Part shown: piece after piece, positions 36,814 through 46,075 of the stretch
Layout of the letters: the number at the start of each line of letters is the position of its first letter
Position numbering within the stretch: the stretch's first letter is position 1
NCBI RefSeq assembly: GCF_021401345.1
Contig: NZ_JACBGE010000025.1
Coordinates: 24,855-88,854, forward strand
Length of the DNA: 64,000 nucleotides
Source: Hydrogenophaga sp. NFH-34
GTDB lineage: Bacteria; Pseudomonadota; Gammaproteobacteria; Burkholderiales; Burkholderiaceae_C
Reading direction: 5' to 3'
Position numbers and translations under genes: made by a program
The notes under the pieces: generated by a model
The model's database searches: none
The model's input: the letters and a program-made list of their open reading frames with translations, nothing else
Told to the model about the DNA's origin: nothing

Positions 36814-38208
36814 TCAGTGCGCGGCGGCGGCCACATGGGCATCGGGCTTGACCGCCTTGAGCAGGCGCATCATGGTGGTTTCGATCCGCGCCAGCGCCTC
36901 GGGGGAATGCCCTTCAAAGCGCAGCACCAACACCGGTGTCGTGTTCGACGCCCGGATCAGGCCGAAACCATCGGGCCAGTCCACCCGCACACCATCGATG
37001 GTTGACAGGCGTGCCGGCGCCGCCAGCGCCGGATCCGATGCCGCCAGCGTGGTCAAGCGGTCCACCACGGCGTGAGGCTCGCCCTCGGCGCAGGCCACGT
37101 TGAGTTCCGGCGTGCTGTGGCTCGTCGGCAAGGCTTGCAGCACCGCGTTGGCGTCCGGTTGGCGACTCAGGATTTCAAGCAGGCGGGCGCCCGCATAGGA
37201 GCCGTCGTCAAACCCGTACCAGCGCTCCTTGAAAAAGATGTGGCCACTCATCTCACCGCCCAGCGGGCTGTCGAGTTCCTTCATCCGGGCCTTGATCAGG
37301 GAGTGGCCGGTCTTGTAGATGTGCGGCACACCACCGGCCGCCTCGATGGCCGGCGCCAGCCGCTGGGAGCATTTCACGTCGAACAGGATGTGCCCTCCGG
37401 GCACCCGCGACAGCACATCCTGCGCAAACAGGATCATCTGGCGGTCGGGAAAGATGTTCTCACCGTCCTTGGTCACGATGCCCAAGCGGTCGCCATCGCC
37501 GTCGAAGGCCAGCCCGAGCTCCGCATCCGTCTCGCGCAAGGCGCGCTGCAGGTCCACCAGGTTCTCCGGCTTGCTCGGGTCGGGATGGTGGTTGGGAAAG
37601 TGCCCATCCACCTCGCTGAACAGCTCGGTGACCTCGCAACCCAGGGCCCGGAACAGCGCTGGCGCCGTCGCCCCCGCCACCCCATTGCCGCAGTCCACCA
37701 CCAGCTTCATGGGGCGTGCCAGCTTCACGTCGCCCACGATGCGGTCGCGATAGGCGGCCTCAACGTTCACGTGACGCACACGTCCGCCGTCCGCCAGCAT
37801 CCACGATTCGGCTTCGATCATCTGGCGCAAGGCCTGGATTTCGTCGCCGTAGATGGCCTTCCCGGCCATCACCATCTTGAAGCCGTTGTAATCCTTGGGG
37901 TTGTGGCTGCCCGTCACCTGGATGCCGCTGCGACACAGCGTGTTGGCCGCAAAGTACAGCATGGGCGTGGTAACCATGCCCACATCGATCACGTCGATGC
38001 CCGCCGCCACCAGCCCACGCACGAGTGCAGCGGCCAAGGCCGGGCCGCTCAGACGGCCATCCCGGCCGACGGCGACCGTAAGCTCCCCTTGGGTTCGCGC
38101 CACGCTGCCAAAGGCCCTGCCCAACGCTTCGGCCACCTGTTCGTTCAGGGTGGAGGGGACGATACCCCGGACATCGTAGGCCTTGAAGATCGAAGCAGCG
38201 ACTTGCAT
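36814..38208 (-). CDS. Phosphomannomutase/phosphoglucomutase (AlgC/ManB type)
   Basis: Cytosolic alpha-D-phosphohexomutase of 464 aa interconverting 6- and 1-phosphates of mannose or glucose, which feeds nucleotide sugars for LPS and exopolysaccharide. ATG at 38208 gives MQVAASIFKAYDVRGI; YDVRG is the family opening. Phospho-serine in VTGSHNPKDYNG (near residue 108), metal loop DGDGDRLG (near 242-249), sugar-binding loop GGEMSGHIFF and phosphate-binding loop RASNTTPVLVLR near the C-terminus, all four in order. The frame is open far upstream but antisense to the Ada/AlkA gene. First gene of the surface-glycan operon. Confidence 0.94.
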   Translation of the reverse strand: MQVAASIFKAYDVRGIVPSTLNEQVAEALGRAFGSVARTQGELTVAVGRDGRLSGPALAAALVRGLVAAGIDVIDVGMVTTPMLYFAANTLCRSGIQVTGSHNPKDYNGFKMVMAGKAIYGDEIQALRQMIEAESWMLADGGRVRHVNVEAAYRDRIVGDVKLARPMKLVVDCGNGVAGATAPALFRALGCEVTELFSEVDGHFPNHHPDPSKPENLVDLQRALRETDAELGLAFDGDGDRLGIVTKDGENIFPDRQMILFAQDVLSRVPGGHILFDVKCSQRLAPAIEAAGGVPHIYKTGHSLIKARMKELDSPLGGEMSGHIFFKERWYGFDDGSYAGARLLEILSRQPDANAVLQALPTSHSTPELNVACAEGEPHAVVDRLTTLAASDPALAAPARLSTIDGVRVDWPDGFGLIRASNTTPVLVLRFEGHSPEALARIETTMMRLLKAVKPDAHVAAAAH

Positions 38209-38319
38209 GAACCGTTCGTGGAAAGAGCGAATCGTGCATTGTAGGTGGCTTGCCCCGGCCATCGGCACCAGAGACATGTCCGGAAATGGCGAGTCTGATC
38301 TGCCACAAACCCCTACGAT

Positions 38320-39861
38320 GTGCCCATGCCATCCCCAGCCCCCCTCGACGCCGACGCCTGCTACCTCGCGCTTGCTGCGCGAGACGCCCGCTTCGACGGG
38401 CGCTTTTTCACCGGCGTCACCTCCACCGGCATCTACTGCCGGCCGGTCTGTCGTGTGCGCACGCCCCGGCAGGCCAACTGCCGCTTTTTCGCCCACGCGG
38501 CCCAGGCCGAAGCGGCCGGTTTTCGCCCCTGCCTGCGCTGCCGTCCCGAACTCGCCCCCGGGGATCTGGCCTGGTCCGCCACCGATGCCGGCGACATTCT
38601 TACCCGCCAGGCGCTGGGCTTGCTGGCCACGCCCGACACCTGGACCGGTGACACCCCCAGCGCGGCCGCACTCGCCCAACGTCTCGGCGTGAGCGACCGG
38701 CACCTGCGCCGCCTGTTCGAAGAACGGATGGGCGTCTCGCCCCTGCAGTACCTGCAGACCCGGCGCCTTCTGACCGCCAAGCAGTTGCTGACCGACAGCC
38801 ACCTGCCTGTCACCAAGGTCGCCGAGCTCAGTGGATTTGGCAGCCTGCGCCGCTTCAACGCTGTTTTCCAGGAACGTTATGGGCTGAATCCCAGCCAGTT
38901 GCGGCGGGGGTCATCCTCGCCGGAGGGTGCACTCACCGTCAGGCTGGGCTACCGCCCCCCTTACGACATTGCCGCCCTGTTGCGCTTCTTCCACGATCGT
39001 GCGATCGACGGCGTCGAGCAGGTCCTCTGGCCCACCGAGCGCATGCCGCTGCCGGGTCTGGCCCGCACCATTGGCCTGCATGCCTCCAACCGCACCCTCA
39101 GTGGCTGGGTCGAAGCCCGCTTCGACCCCGAACGCCACCAGGTCATCGTGCGGATCGCTCCCAGCCTGGTGGACGCGCTGCCCACCCTCATTCACCGCGT
39201 GCGCGCCTGGCTGGACCTGGACGCCGATCCCATCGCGATACAGGCCGTGCTCCGCACCATGCCAGCGCCTGCCGGCGAGCACGCGGGGCTTCGCGTCCCC
39301 GGCTGCCTCGATGGTTTCGAACTCGCTGTGCGCGCGGTGCTCGGCCAGCAGATCACCGTGGCTGCGGCACGAACCCTGGCACGCCGACTCGTTCAACAGC
39401 TGGGAACCCCTTTGCCTTCCAGCGGAGAGGGGGATGGCACCCATCTCGACCGGCTCTTTCCCAGCCCGCAGCAATTGGCCGACACCGCGCCTGAGCGACT
39501 GGGCGAGCTCGGTATCGTCCGGCAGCGCCAACGCGCCCTCATCGCCCTTGCCCAGGCCGTCTGCACGCAACAACTCGACCTCCAGGGCAGCGGCGACATG
39601 GCGGCCACGCTCGACCACCTGCGACAGCTTCCCGGCATCGGCGAATGGACCGCGCAGTACATCGCCATGCGCGCACTGCGCTGGCCCGATGCTTTTTTGG
39701 CCAAGGACGTGGCGTTGCAGAAGTCGCTGGGCCTGCCCCGCACCCTCACCGAAGCCGCAGCCGAATCACTCTCCCAGGCCTGGCGCCCGTGGCGCAGCTA
39801 TGCGGTCATGCGCGCCTGGCAGGCACCGAGCCCCTTGTCGCCGCCCCAGCCCTCCCCATGA
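38320..39861 (+). CDS. Ada-type methyl-phosphotriester sensor / AraC regulator fused to AlkA 3-methyladenine DNA glycosylase
   Basis: Fusion of 513 aa for the adaptive response to alkylating agents. The N-terminal Ada domain (about 10-85) has the zinc/acceptor cysteines in GIYCRPVCR (near 40-44) and CLRCRPE. The AraC HTH spans about 90-195 (LAQRLGVSDRHLRRLFEERMGVSPLQYLQTRRL). The AlkA N-terminal domain follows (about 205-320), then HhH-GPD (about 325-500) with the hairpin LPGIGEWTAQYIAMRAL and catalytic Asp463 in FLAKDVALQK. The O6-methylguanine transferase part of E. coli Ada is missing and is supplied by the next gene, which overlaps by ATGA. A second ATG lies two codons in. Divergent from phosphomannomutase. 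Confidence 0.95.
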   Translation: MPMPSPAPLDADACYLALAARDARFDGRFFTGVTSTGIYCRPVCRVRTPRQANCRFFAHAAQAEAAGFRPCLRCRPELAPGDLAWSATDAGDILTRQALGLLATPDTWTGDTPSAAALAQRLGVSDRHLRRLFEERMGVSPLQYLQTRRLLTAKQLLTDSHLPVTKVAELSGFGSLRRFNAVFQERYGLNPSQLRRGSSSPEGALTVRLGYRPPYDIAALLRFFHDRAIDGVEQVLWPTERMPLPGLARTIGLHASNRTLSGWVEARFDPERHQVIVRIAPSLVDALPTLIHRVRAWLDLDADPIAIQAVLRTMPAPAGEHAGLRVPGCLDGFELAVRAVLGQQITVAAARTLARRLVQQLGTPLPSSGEGDGTHLDRLFPSPQQLADTAPERLGELGIVRQRQRALIALAQAVCTQQLDLQGSGDMAATLDHLRQLPGIGEWTAQYIAMRALRWPDAFLAKDVALQKSLGLPRTLTEAAAESLSQAWRPWRSYAVMRAWQAPSPLSPPQPSP

Positions 39862-40391
39862 AAACACCACAATCGCTTGTCAAGATCGAGGTTCCGAGTC
39901 CGCTCGGCCCCATCGTGCTCGCCGCCTCCGCCCTCGGCCTGCGGGGGCTCTGGTTCATCGACCAGCGCTACGCGCCCAATTTCACCGCTTGGCCGGACGC
40001 GCCTGAGCATCCTCTGCTGCAAGCGGCACACCGACAACTCGATGCGTATTTTTCAGGCCAGACCGACCGCTTCGACCTGCCCCTGGATCCCTCCGTGGGC
40101 ACGCGCTTTCAACAAGCCGTCTGGCAGGCACTCCGCCAGATACCCACCGGACAGACATGCAGCTACCAACAGCTGGCCCAGGCCCTGGGCCGGCCCCAGG
40201 CCGCACGCGCCACCGGCGCCGCCGTGGGACACAACCCCTGGTCACTGGTCGTGCCCTGTCACCGGGTGGTGGGCAGCGACGGGCGCCTCACCGGTTACGC
40301 TGGTGGCCTGTGGCGCAAGGAAGCCTTGCTGGCCCTCGAGTCCGGGGACATCGCCAGCTTGCGCAACGCCTGTCAAAGCAGCCCCGTCTGA
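39858..40391 (+). CDS. ogt: Methylated-DNA--protein-cysteine methyltransferase (Ogt type)
   Basis: Suicide repair enzyme that moves the alkyl group from O6-alkylguanine to its own cysteine, 177 aa. N-terminal RNase H-like ribonuclease-fold domain (about 8-85). The C-terminal DNA-binding domain has FQQAVWQALRQIPTGQTCSYQQLAQALGRPQAARA and the active-site VVPCHRVVGSDG with Cys near 134, then GYAGGLWRKEALLALE. The ATG overlaps the stop of the Ada/AlkA gene, so repair functions are co-produced. Translation cannot start further upstream, where the frame is antisense-like within alkA. Confidence 0.96.
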   Translation: MKTPQSLVKIEVPSPLGPIVLAASALGLRGLWFIDQRYAPNFTAWPDAPEHPLLQAAHRQLDAYFSGQTDRFDLPLDPSVGTRFQQAVWQALRQIPTGQTCSYQQLAQALGRPQAARATGAAVGHNPWSLVVPCHRVVGSDGRLTGYAGGLWRKEALLALESGDIASLRNACQSSPV

Positions 40392-40469
40392 CACACTGAT
40401 CACCCACGCCTCTCCAGCCTCCGGTTTCGCCCCACCACATCACCCGCCCTGAACCGGCCCCACTCCACC

Positions 40470-41372
40470 ATGTCGATCACTTTGTTGGGCGAGTTTGTGC
40501 TCCTCGCTGCCCTCTGGGGCGCCTCTTTCCTGTTCATGCGCCTGGGTGCGGCCGAATTTGGCGCCATTCCCACCGCCGGACTGCGTGTGGGCCTGGCCGC
40601 GCTCTTCCTGCTCCCGACATTGCTGGTCCGCGGCGTCTGGACCGACTTGCGCCGCCATGCGCGGCCCATTTTGCTGGTCGGCCTGCTCAATTCGGCCATG
40701 CCTTTTGCGCTTTTCGCCTTCGCGGTCGTCCACATTCCCACCGGCCTCACGGCCATCCTCAACGCCACGGTGCCCATGACCGGTGCCCTCGTTGCCTGGC
40801 TCTGGCTCGGCGAGCGCCCCGGCGCCAGCCGCACTCTCGGCCTCGTCATCGGTTTCGCCGGTGTCGCGTTGCTGGTGATGGGCAAATCCGGGGTCGATGC
40901 TTCCGGACTTTCCATGGATACGCCCTCCACGATGCCGCTGATCGCCATGGGCGCCGTGATGGCGGCCACGCTCTGTTATGGCATCGGCGCCAGTTGTGCG
41001 CGCAAATACCTGCAAGGTGTGCACCCACTCGCGACCGCCACCGGCAGCCAGATCGGCGCCACGCTGGGGCTTGCCCTGCCCATGGCCTGGTTCTGGCCTT
41101 CTGCGCCGGTCAGCGCTGGCGCGTGGTGGGCCATGGTGGCCGTCGGGCTGCTCTGCACAGCACTGGCCTACATCCTGTTTTTCCACCTCATCGAGCAAGC
41201 AGGCGCCAGCAAAGCCTTGACCGTGACCTTCATGATCCCGGTCTTTGCGTTGTTTTATGGGGCCGCATTTCTTCAAGAAACCATCACAGCCTGGATGCTG
41301 GGCTGCGGGATCATCATTGTTTGCGGCACCGCCCTCTCGATGGGGCTTGTTCGCTGGCAGCGAAACCACTGA
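40470..41372 (+). CDS. EamA/DMT-family membrane transporter (second)
   Basis: Inner-membrane protein of 300 aa with ten predicted helices and two EamA repeats (about 5-135 and 155-292). Typical blocks: ALWGASFLFMRLGAAEFG near the start, ERPGASRTLGLVIGFAGVALLV mid-protein, and YILFFHLIEQAGASKALTVTFMIPVFALFYGAAFL in the second repeat. The substrate is unknown. It follows ogt by 78 bp on the same strand. Not closely similar to the EamA gene near 14 kb in its motif wording. Confidence 0.87.
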   Translation: MSITLLGEFVLLAALWGASFLFMRLGAAEFGAIPTAGLRVGLAALFLLPTLLVRGVWTDLRRHARPILLVGLLNSAMPFALFAFAVVHIPTGLTAILNATVPMTGALVAWLWLGERPGASRTLGLVIGFAGVALLVMGKSGVDASGLSMDTPSTMPLIAMGAVMAATLCYGIGASCARKYLQGVHPLATATGSQIGATLGLALPMAWFWPSAPVSAGAWWAMVAVGLLCTALAYILFFHLIEQAGASKALTVTFMIPVFALFYGAAFLQETITAWMLGCGIIIVCGTALSMGLVRWQRNH

Positions 41373-41435
41373 GTGGCACGGAAAAACGTCGGCTTCGTGG
41401 CGAGGCGATCGGTTTCCTGCCGAACAGAAGCGCCA

Positions 41436-41472
41436 AAAATAAACGGGTTGCAGCTTGCGCTGCAACCCGTTT
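41436..41472 (-). terminator. Terminator of the gltX-tRNA transcription unit
   Basis: On the minus strand AAACGGGTTGCAGC pairs with GCTGCAACCCGTTT around a 4-nt loop, and ATTTTT follows. The stem begins 7 nt past the CCA end of tRNA-Asp. The plus-strand side has no T run, so it acts mainly leftward. Confidence 0.85.
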
Positions 41473-41479
41473 GAGTGTC

Positions 41480-41556
41480 TGGCGGAGTGGACGGGGCTCG
41501 AACCCGCGACCCCCGGCGTGACAGGCCGGTATTCTAACCAACTGAACTACCACTCC
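41480..41556 (-). tRNA. tRNA-Asp (anticodon GTC)
   Basis: 77 nt with encoded CCA. Acceptor GGAGTGG / CCACTCC, discriminator G, anticodon loop CTGTCAC with GTC, T arm GGGTTCGAGCCC. Last of three tRNAs on the minus strand. Confidence 0.97.
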
Positions 41557-41602
41557 TGGCAGGTAGCTTTGGTGCCTTGCGACAACCCAAGCGCTACAGA
41601 CT

Positions 41603-41678
41603 TGGCGACCCTACGGGGATTCGAACCCCGGTACTCACCGTGAAAGGGTGATGTCCTAGGCCTCTAGACGATAGGGTC
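41603..41678 (-). tRNA. tRNA-Glu (anticodon TTC)
   Basis: 76 nt with encoded CCA. Acceptor GACCCTA / TAGGGTC, discriminator G, anticodon loop CTTTCAC with TTC, D-arm CGTCTAGAGGCCTAGGAC as in other tRNA-Glu. It lies 46 bp from tRNA-Asp, short enough for one precursor. The spacer to tRNA-Ala carries two small AU-rich hairpins (CCGAAT/ATTCGG and GCTTCG/CGAAGC). Confidence 0.97.
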
Positions 41679-41733
41679 AAAACCTGGACGGCTCCGAATT
41701 TTTATTCGGCGCTTCGTTTTACCGAAGCCTCGC

Positions 41734-41742
41734 ATTCTAGCA
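41734..41742 (-). promoter_or_regulatory. Possible internal extended -10 promoter for tRNA-Glu/tRNA-Asp
   Basis: TGC-TAGAAT on the minus strand in the 93-bp spacer between tRNA-Ala and tRNA-Glu, about 55 nt before the mature tRNA-Glu end. No good -35. Confidence 0.35.
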
Positions 41743-41771
41743 TCAAAAACAGTGTTTTCTTTGCAGTTTGT

Positions 41772-41847
<76 letters not shown>

Positions 41848-41897
41848 AACAAGCATTGCTTCAAAACAGTATTTCGTTGCAACCTAGCGAGCCTCAA

Positions 41898-41927
41898 ATT
41901 ATAGAGGCTTTTTTACGCTTTCCGCAA
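41898..41927 (-). promoter_or_regulatory. Promoter of the tRNA-Ala-Glu-Asp operon inside the end of gltX
   Basis: On the minus strand TTGCGG (41922-41927) and TATAAT (41898-41903), 18-bp spacer. The -35 lies in the last codons of gltX and the -10 just after its TAA stop. The -10 also sits in the loop of a small AGCCTC/GAGGCT stem. Confidence 0.65.
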
Positions 41928-43295
41928 GCGCTCCAAAATTTTTTCGCGATCGTGCAGTTCCAGCACCGCGTCGAGCGAAGGCGTTTGGGGTGTGCCCATC
42001 ACCAGCACCCGCACCGGCATCGCCAGTTGGGGCATCTTCAGTGAGAACTGCGCCAGCGTCTCCTTGAGCGCGGCGGCGATCGATGCCTTGTCCCAATTGA
42101 CATTGACCAGTCGCTCCGCCAAGGCAGCAATCGCCGGCCTGACCGCCTCCGTCACGTGCTGGGCCAGATCCTCGGCCTTCGGCGCCACATCGGCGTAATG
42201 GGGTGCCAGCCAGTCGGCCAGTGCCACCGTGGTGTCGCAGCGGTCCTTGTACAAGCCGCACAGGGCGCTCAGGCGGTCATCGGACGCGATCCCCCGCCGG
42301 GTCAGCTGTTCTGCGGCAAGTGTAGCCAGTTCGGTGTTGTCCATGGCCTTGAGGTGCTGGGCGTTGACCCAGCGCAGCTTGGCCTCATCAAAGCGTCCAG
42401 CGCTGCTGCCCAGATGGTCGAGGTTGAACCACTGCAGGAACTGCTCGCGGCTGAAAATCTCATCGTCGCCGTGGCTCCAGCCCAGGCGGGCCAGGTAGTT
42501 CACCATCGCGTCGGGCAAGTAGCCTTCGTCGCGGTACTGCGTCACCGGCTTGGCGCCGTTGCGCTTGCTCATCTTCTCGCCCTGCTCGTTGAGCACGGTG
42601 GGCAGGTGGGCGTAGACCGGCGGCTCCTTGCCCAGGGCACGGAAGATGTTGATCTGGCGCGGCGTGTTGTTGACGTGGTCATCGCCACGGATGACGTGGG
42701 TGATCGCCATGTCGATGTCATCCACCACCACGCAGAAGTTGTAGGTCGGCGTACCGTCGGGGCGCGCGATCACCAGGTCATCCAGTTCGTCGTTGCTGAA
42801 CTCGACACGGCCCTTGACCTTGTCTTCCCAGACCACCGAGCCGCCCTGCGGGTTTTTGAAGCGCAGCACGGGTTTGATGCCTTCGGGCACCGGCGGCAGC
42901 ACCTTGCCCGGTTCGGGACGCCAGGTGCCGTCGTAGCGTGGCTTTTCCTTGTTGGCCATCTGGCGTTCGCGCAGCGCGTCCAGCTCTTCCACGCTCATGT
43001 AGCAGGGGTAAACCAGCCCCTGGGCCTGCATGTCGGCCAGCACGGCCTTGTAGCGGTCCATGCGCTGCATCTGGTAGAACGGCCCTTCGTCGTGATCCAG
43101 GCCCAGCCACTTCATGCCTTCGATGATCACGTCGACCGCCGCCTGGGTCGAACGCTCCAGGTCGGTGTCTTCGATGCGCAGGATGAAGGTGCCCTGGCTC
43201 GCCCGGGCAAAAGCCCAGGGATAGAGCGCGGAACGGATGTTGCCCAGGTGAATGAAGCCGGTGGGCGACGGCGCGAATCGGGTACGGACGGTCAT
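41913..43295 (-). CDS. gltX: Glutamyl-tRNA synthetase
   Basis: Class I synthetase charging tRNA-Glu in the cytosol, 460 aa. ATG at 43295 gives [19 protein letters not shown], with the HIGH-like motif HLGN. Dimer and acceptor-binding region: [26 protein letters not shown]-type loop [10 protein letters not shown] (near 245-252). Helical anticodon-binding domain in the last 130 residues. No zinc-ligand Cys set is evident. The gene lies 11 bp after metZ and directly before three tRNAs, one of them tRNA-Glu, its own substrate. Confidence 0.97.
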   Translation of the reverse strand: MTVRTRFAPSPTGFIHLGNIRSALYPWAFARASQGTFILRIEDTDLERSTQAAVDVIIEGMKWLGLDHDEGPFYQMQRMDRYKAVLADMQAQGLVYPCYMSVEELDALRERQMANKEKPRYDGTWRPEPGKVLPPVPEGIKPVLRFKNPQGGSVVWEDKVKGRVEFSNDELDDLVIARPDGTPTYNFCVVVDDIDMAITHVIRGDDHVNNTPRQINIFRALGKEPPVYAHLPTVLNEQGEKMSKRNGAKPVTQYRDEGYLPDAMVNYLARLGWSHGDDEIFSREQFLQWFNLDHLGSSAGRFDEAKLRWVNAQHLKAMDNTELATLAAEQLTRRGIASDDRLSALCGLYKDRCDTTVALADWLAPHYADVAPKAEDLAQHVTEAVRPAIAALAERLVNVNWDKASIAAALKETLAQFSLKMPQLAMPVRVLVMGTPQTPSLDAVLELHDREKILERLRKA

Positions 43296-43306
43296 AGGAG
43301 AACGGG

Positions 43307-44527
43307 TTACAGGCTGGACAGGCCGCGATCGAGGTCGGCCCGGATGTCGTCGAGGTGTTCCAGGCCCACGGCGACCCGGATCAGGCCCTGGCGCACACCG
43401 GCGGCCTGGCGCTGGACTTCGGTCAGGCGGCCGTGCGAGGTGCTGGCCGGATGGGCGCAAAGGGTCTTGGTGTCGCCGAGGTTGGTCGAGAGCGAAAGCA
43501 CCTGCATCGCATCGAGCACGTGAAATGCGCGCTGACGGGCCTGGTCGGCATCGGAGGCCTTCACCTCGAAGGACAGCACAGCACCGCCGAGCCCCCCCAT
43601 CTGCGCCAGTGCCAGCTCATGCTGTTGATGGCTGGACAGGCCAGGGTAGAACACGCGCGCCACGGCCGGATGCGCTTCCAGCCACTGGGCCAGTGCCAGC
43701 GCCTGCGTCGACTGCGCACGCATACGCAGCTCCAGCGTCTCCAGGCCCTTGAGGACAACCCAGGCGTTGAAAGGGGCGAGCGTCATGCCGCTGCTCTTGA
43801 GCACCGGCAGGAAGGTCTTGTTGACCAGGGCTTCGCTGGCACACAGCGCACCTGCCATCACGCGTCCCTGGCCGTCGAGATACTTGGTGCCCGAGTGCAT
43901 GACGATGTCGGCACCGAGGCTCATCGGCCGTTGCAAAGCCGGCGTCGCAAAGCAGTTGTCGACAGCCAGCAAGGCCCCGCTGCTGTGTGCCAGATCGGCC
44001 AAGGCGCGGATGTCGCAGACGTCGGTCAGCGGGTTGGTCGGCGTCTCGGCAAACAGCAGCCGGGTGTTCGCGCGTACAGCGCCCTTCCAGGCCGACAAGT
44101 CGGTCTGCGGGACGAAGCTCGACTCGACGCCGAACTTGGCCAGGTCGCTGCCGATCAGCTTGATGGTCGAGCCGAACATGGACTGCGAGCACAGCACGTG
44201 GTCACCCGCTTTGAGCAGACCCAGACACATCATGAGGATGGCCGACATGCCCGAGGCCGTGGAGATGCAGGCCGGCGCGCCTTCGAGCGCGGCCAGGCGC
44301 TGCTCGAAACTGGTCACCGTGGGGTTGCCGTAGCGGCCGTAGGTGAAGCCGTCCTCGTCGCCGTTGAAGCGGCGGGCAGCGGCTTCGGCACTGGGCTGTA
44401 CGTAACCGCTGGTGAGGTACAGCGCTTCGGAGTTTTCGCCGTACTGGCTGCGCGCCACGGCCGCGCGCACGGCCTGGGTTTCGCGGTGCAACGGGGTGGT
44501 ATCGGAAGGGTTCAGATCGGAAGACAT
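43307..44527 (-). CDS. metZ: O-succinylhomoserine sulfhydrylase
   Basis: PLP enzyme of the Cys/Met metabolism family making homocysteine directly from O-succinylhomoserine and sulfide. 406 aa. Signature blocks: [17 protein letters not shown] and [23 protein letters not shown] at the N-terminus, [25 protein letters not shown], and PLP-lysine in [13 protein letters not shown]. The C-terminus [24 protein letters not shown] is typical of this group. MetZ is chosen over MetB/MetC by the purF linkage usual in beta- and gamma-proteobacteria. 12 bp after purF. Confidence 0.93.
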   Translation of the reverse strand: MSSDLNPSDTTPLHRETQAVRAAVARSQYGENSEALYLTSGYVQPSAEAAARRFNGDEDGFTYGRYGNPTVTSFEQRLAALEGAPACISTASGMSAILMMCLGLLKAGDHVLCSQSMFGSTIKLIGSDLAKFGVESSFVPQTDLSAWKGAVRANTRLLFAETPTNPLTDVCDIRALADLAHSSGALLAVDNCFATPALQRPMSLGADIVMHSGTKYLDGQGRVMAGALCASEALVNKTFLPVLKSSGMTLAPFNAWVVLKGLETLELRMRAQSTQALALAQWLEAHPAVARVFYPGLSSHQQHELALAQMGGLGGAVLSFEVKASDADQARQRAFHVLDAMQVLSLSTNLGDTKTLCAHPASTSHGRLTEVQRQAAGVRQGLIRVAVGLEHLDDIRADLDRGLSSL

Positions 44528-44539
44528 GGGTGTGCCCGG

Positions 44540-46042
44540 TCAGGCCACTTCGGCGTTCGGCAGGGCGAGACGCGAAGTGTCTTCGGTGTCTTCACCGGAC
44601 TGGTCACGCCCCTGGTTGAGGCGGGCGATGTCTTCGGCCGTGATGTCCCCGGTGACGTAGACGCCATCGAAGCACGAAGCGTCAAAACCGGCCAGATCCG
44701 GATTGAGCGAGCCGATGGCCTGCTTCATCGCATCGACGTCCTGATAGATCAGCGCGTCGCAGCCGATCAGTTCGCGGATCTCTTCGACGGTGCGACCGTG
44801 GGCCACCAGTTCCTGCGGCGTGGGCATGTCGATACCGTAGACGTTCGGGTAGCGCACGGGCGGCGCGGCACTGGCCATGTAGACCTTGGCCGCTCCGGCG
44901 TCGCGGGCCATCTGCACGATTTCCTTGGACGTGGTGCCCCGCACGATGGAGTCGTCCACCAGCAGCACGTTGCGGCCCTTGAACTCGCTGGCGATCACAT
45001 TGAGCTTTTGGCGCACCGACTTCTTGCGCACGCCCTGGCCGGGCATGATGAAGGTTCGCCCCACATAGCGGTTCTTCACGAAGCCTTCCCGGTACGGCAG
45101 ACCCAGCAGTTGTGCCAGTTCCATGGCGCTGGGACGCGAGGACTCAGGGATCGGGATCACCACGTCGATGTCCTTGGGCGGCACGGTGGAGATGACCCGC
45201 TTGGCCAGTGTCTTGCCCAGGTTCAGCCGCGCCTGGTAGACCGAAATGCCGTCCAGCACGGAATCGGGCCGCGCCAGGTAGACGTATTCAAAGATGCAGG
45301 GGTGGTGGCGCACGTTGTCGGCACACGGCGCAAACTGCACCTGCCCTTCGAGGTCGACGAACACCGCCTCACCGGGCTGCACGGCGCGCTCGACATCGAA
45401 GCCGGTGCCTTCCAGGGTCACCGACTCGCTGGCCACCATCACGCCGGCCGGGCTGCGACCGATGCACAGTGGCCGGATGCCGAACGGATCGCGAAACGCC
45501 AGCAGGCCATGGCCGGCGATCAGCGCGATCACCGCGTACGAGCCTTTGACCCGCTGGTGCACGCCGCGCACGGCAGCGAACACGTCGGCCGGCTTGAGCG
45601 TGCCGCCGCGCGTGACTTTTTCGAGTTCATGCGCCAGCACGTTGAGCAACACCTCGGAGTCGCTTTCGGTGTTGATGTGGCGGTGATCGGTCTGGAACAG
45701 CTCCTGCTTGAGCGCCTTGGCGTTGGTCAGGTTGCCGTTGTGCACCAGCACGATGCCGTAAGGCGCATTCACGTAGAAAGGCTGGGCCTCTTCTTCGCTG
45801 AAAGCGTTGCCCGCCGTCGGGTAGCGCACCTGCCCCAGACCCGCGTTGCCAGGCAGTGCGCGCATGTTGCGCGTGCGAAACACGTCGCGCACCATGCCCT
45901 TGGCCTTGTGCATGTAGAACTTGCGCCCCTGCTGCGTGACGATGCCCGCCGCATCCTGGCCACGGTGCTGCAACAGCAGCAGCGCGTCATAAATCAGTTG
46001 ATTGACCGGCGCCTGGCTGACCACGCCCACGATTCCACACAT
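44540..46042 (-). CDS. purF: Amidophosphoribosyltransferase
   Basis: First committed enzyme of purine synthesis: PRPP + glutamine gives 5-phosphoribosylamine. 500 aa. Met is followed by the N-terminal nucleophile Cys2 in MCGIVGVVSQ. Glutaminase residues include LGQVRYPTAG and VLVHNGNLTNA. The phosphoribosyl-transferase site is VLLVDDSIVRGTTS (about 365-378). KNRYVGRTFI holds the flexible-loop region. 33 bp after cvpA, the classical cvpA-purF pair. Soluble, feedback-inhibited by AMP/GMP in known relatives. Confidence 0.97.
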   Translation of the reverse strand: MCGIVGVVSQAPVNQLIYDALLLLQHRGQDAAGIVTQQGRKFYMHKAKGMVRDVFRTRNMRALPGNAGLGQVRYPTAGNAFSEEEAQPFYVNAPYGIVLVHNGNLTNAKALKQELFQTDHRHINTESDSEVLLNVLAHELEKVTRGGTLKPADVFAAVRGVHQRVKGSYAVIALIAGHGLLAFRDPFGIRPLCIGRSPAGVMVASESVTLEGTGFDVERAVQPGEAVFVDLEGQVQFAPCADNVRHHPCIFEYVYLARPDSVLDGISVYQARLNLGKTLAKRVISTVPPKDIDVVIPIPESSRPSAMELAQLLGLPYREGFVKNRYVGRTFIMPGQGVRKKSVRQKLNVIASEFKGRNVLLVDDSIVRGTTSKEIVQMARDAGAAKVYMASAAPPVRYPNVYGIDMPTPQELVAHGRTVEEIRELIGCDALIYQDVDAMKQAIGSLNPDLAGFDASCFDGVYVTGDITAEDIARLNQGRDQSGEDTEDTSRLALPNAEVA

Positions 46043-46075
46043 GTTCGAATCCTCAACGACAAAACCACAGAAACT

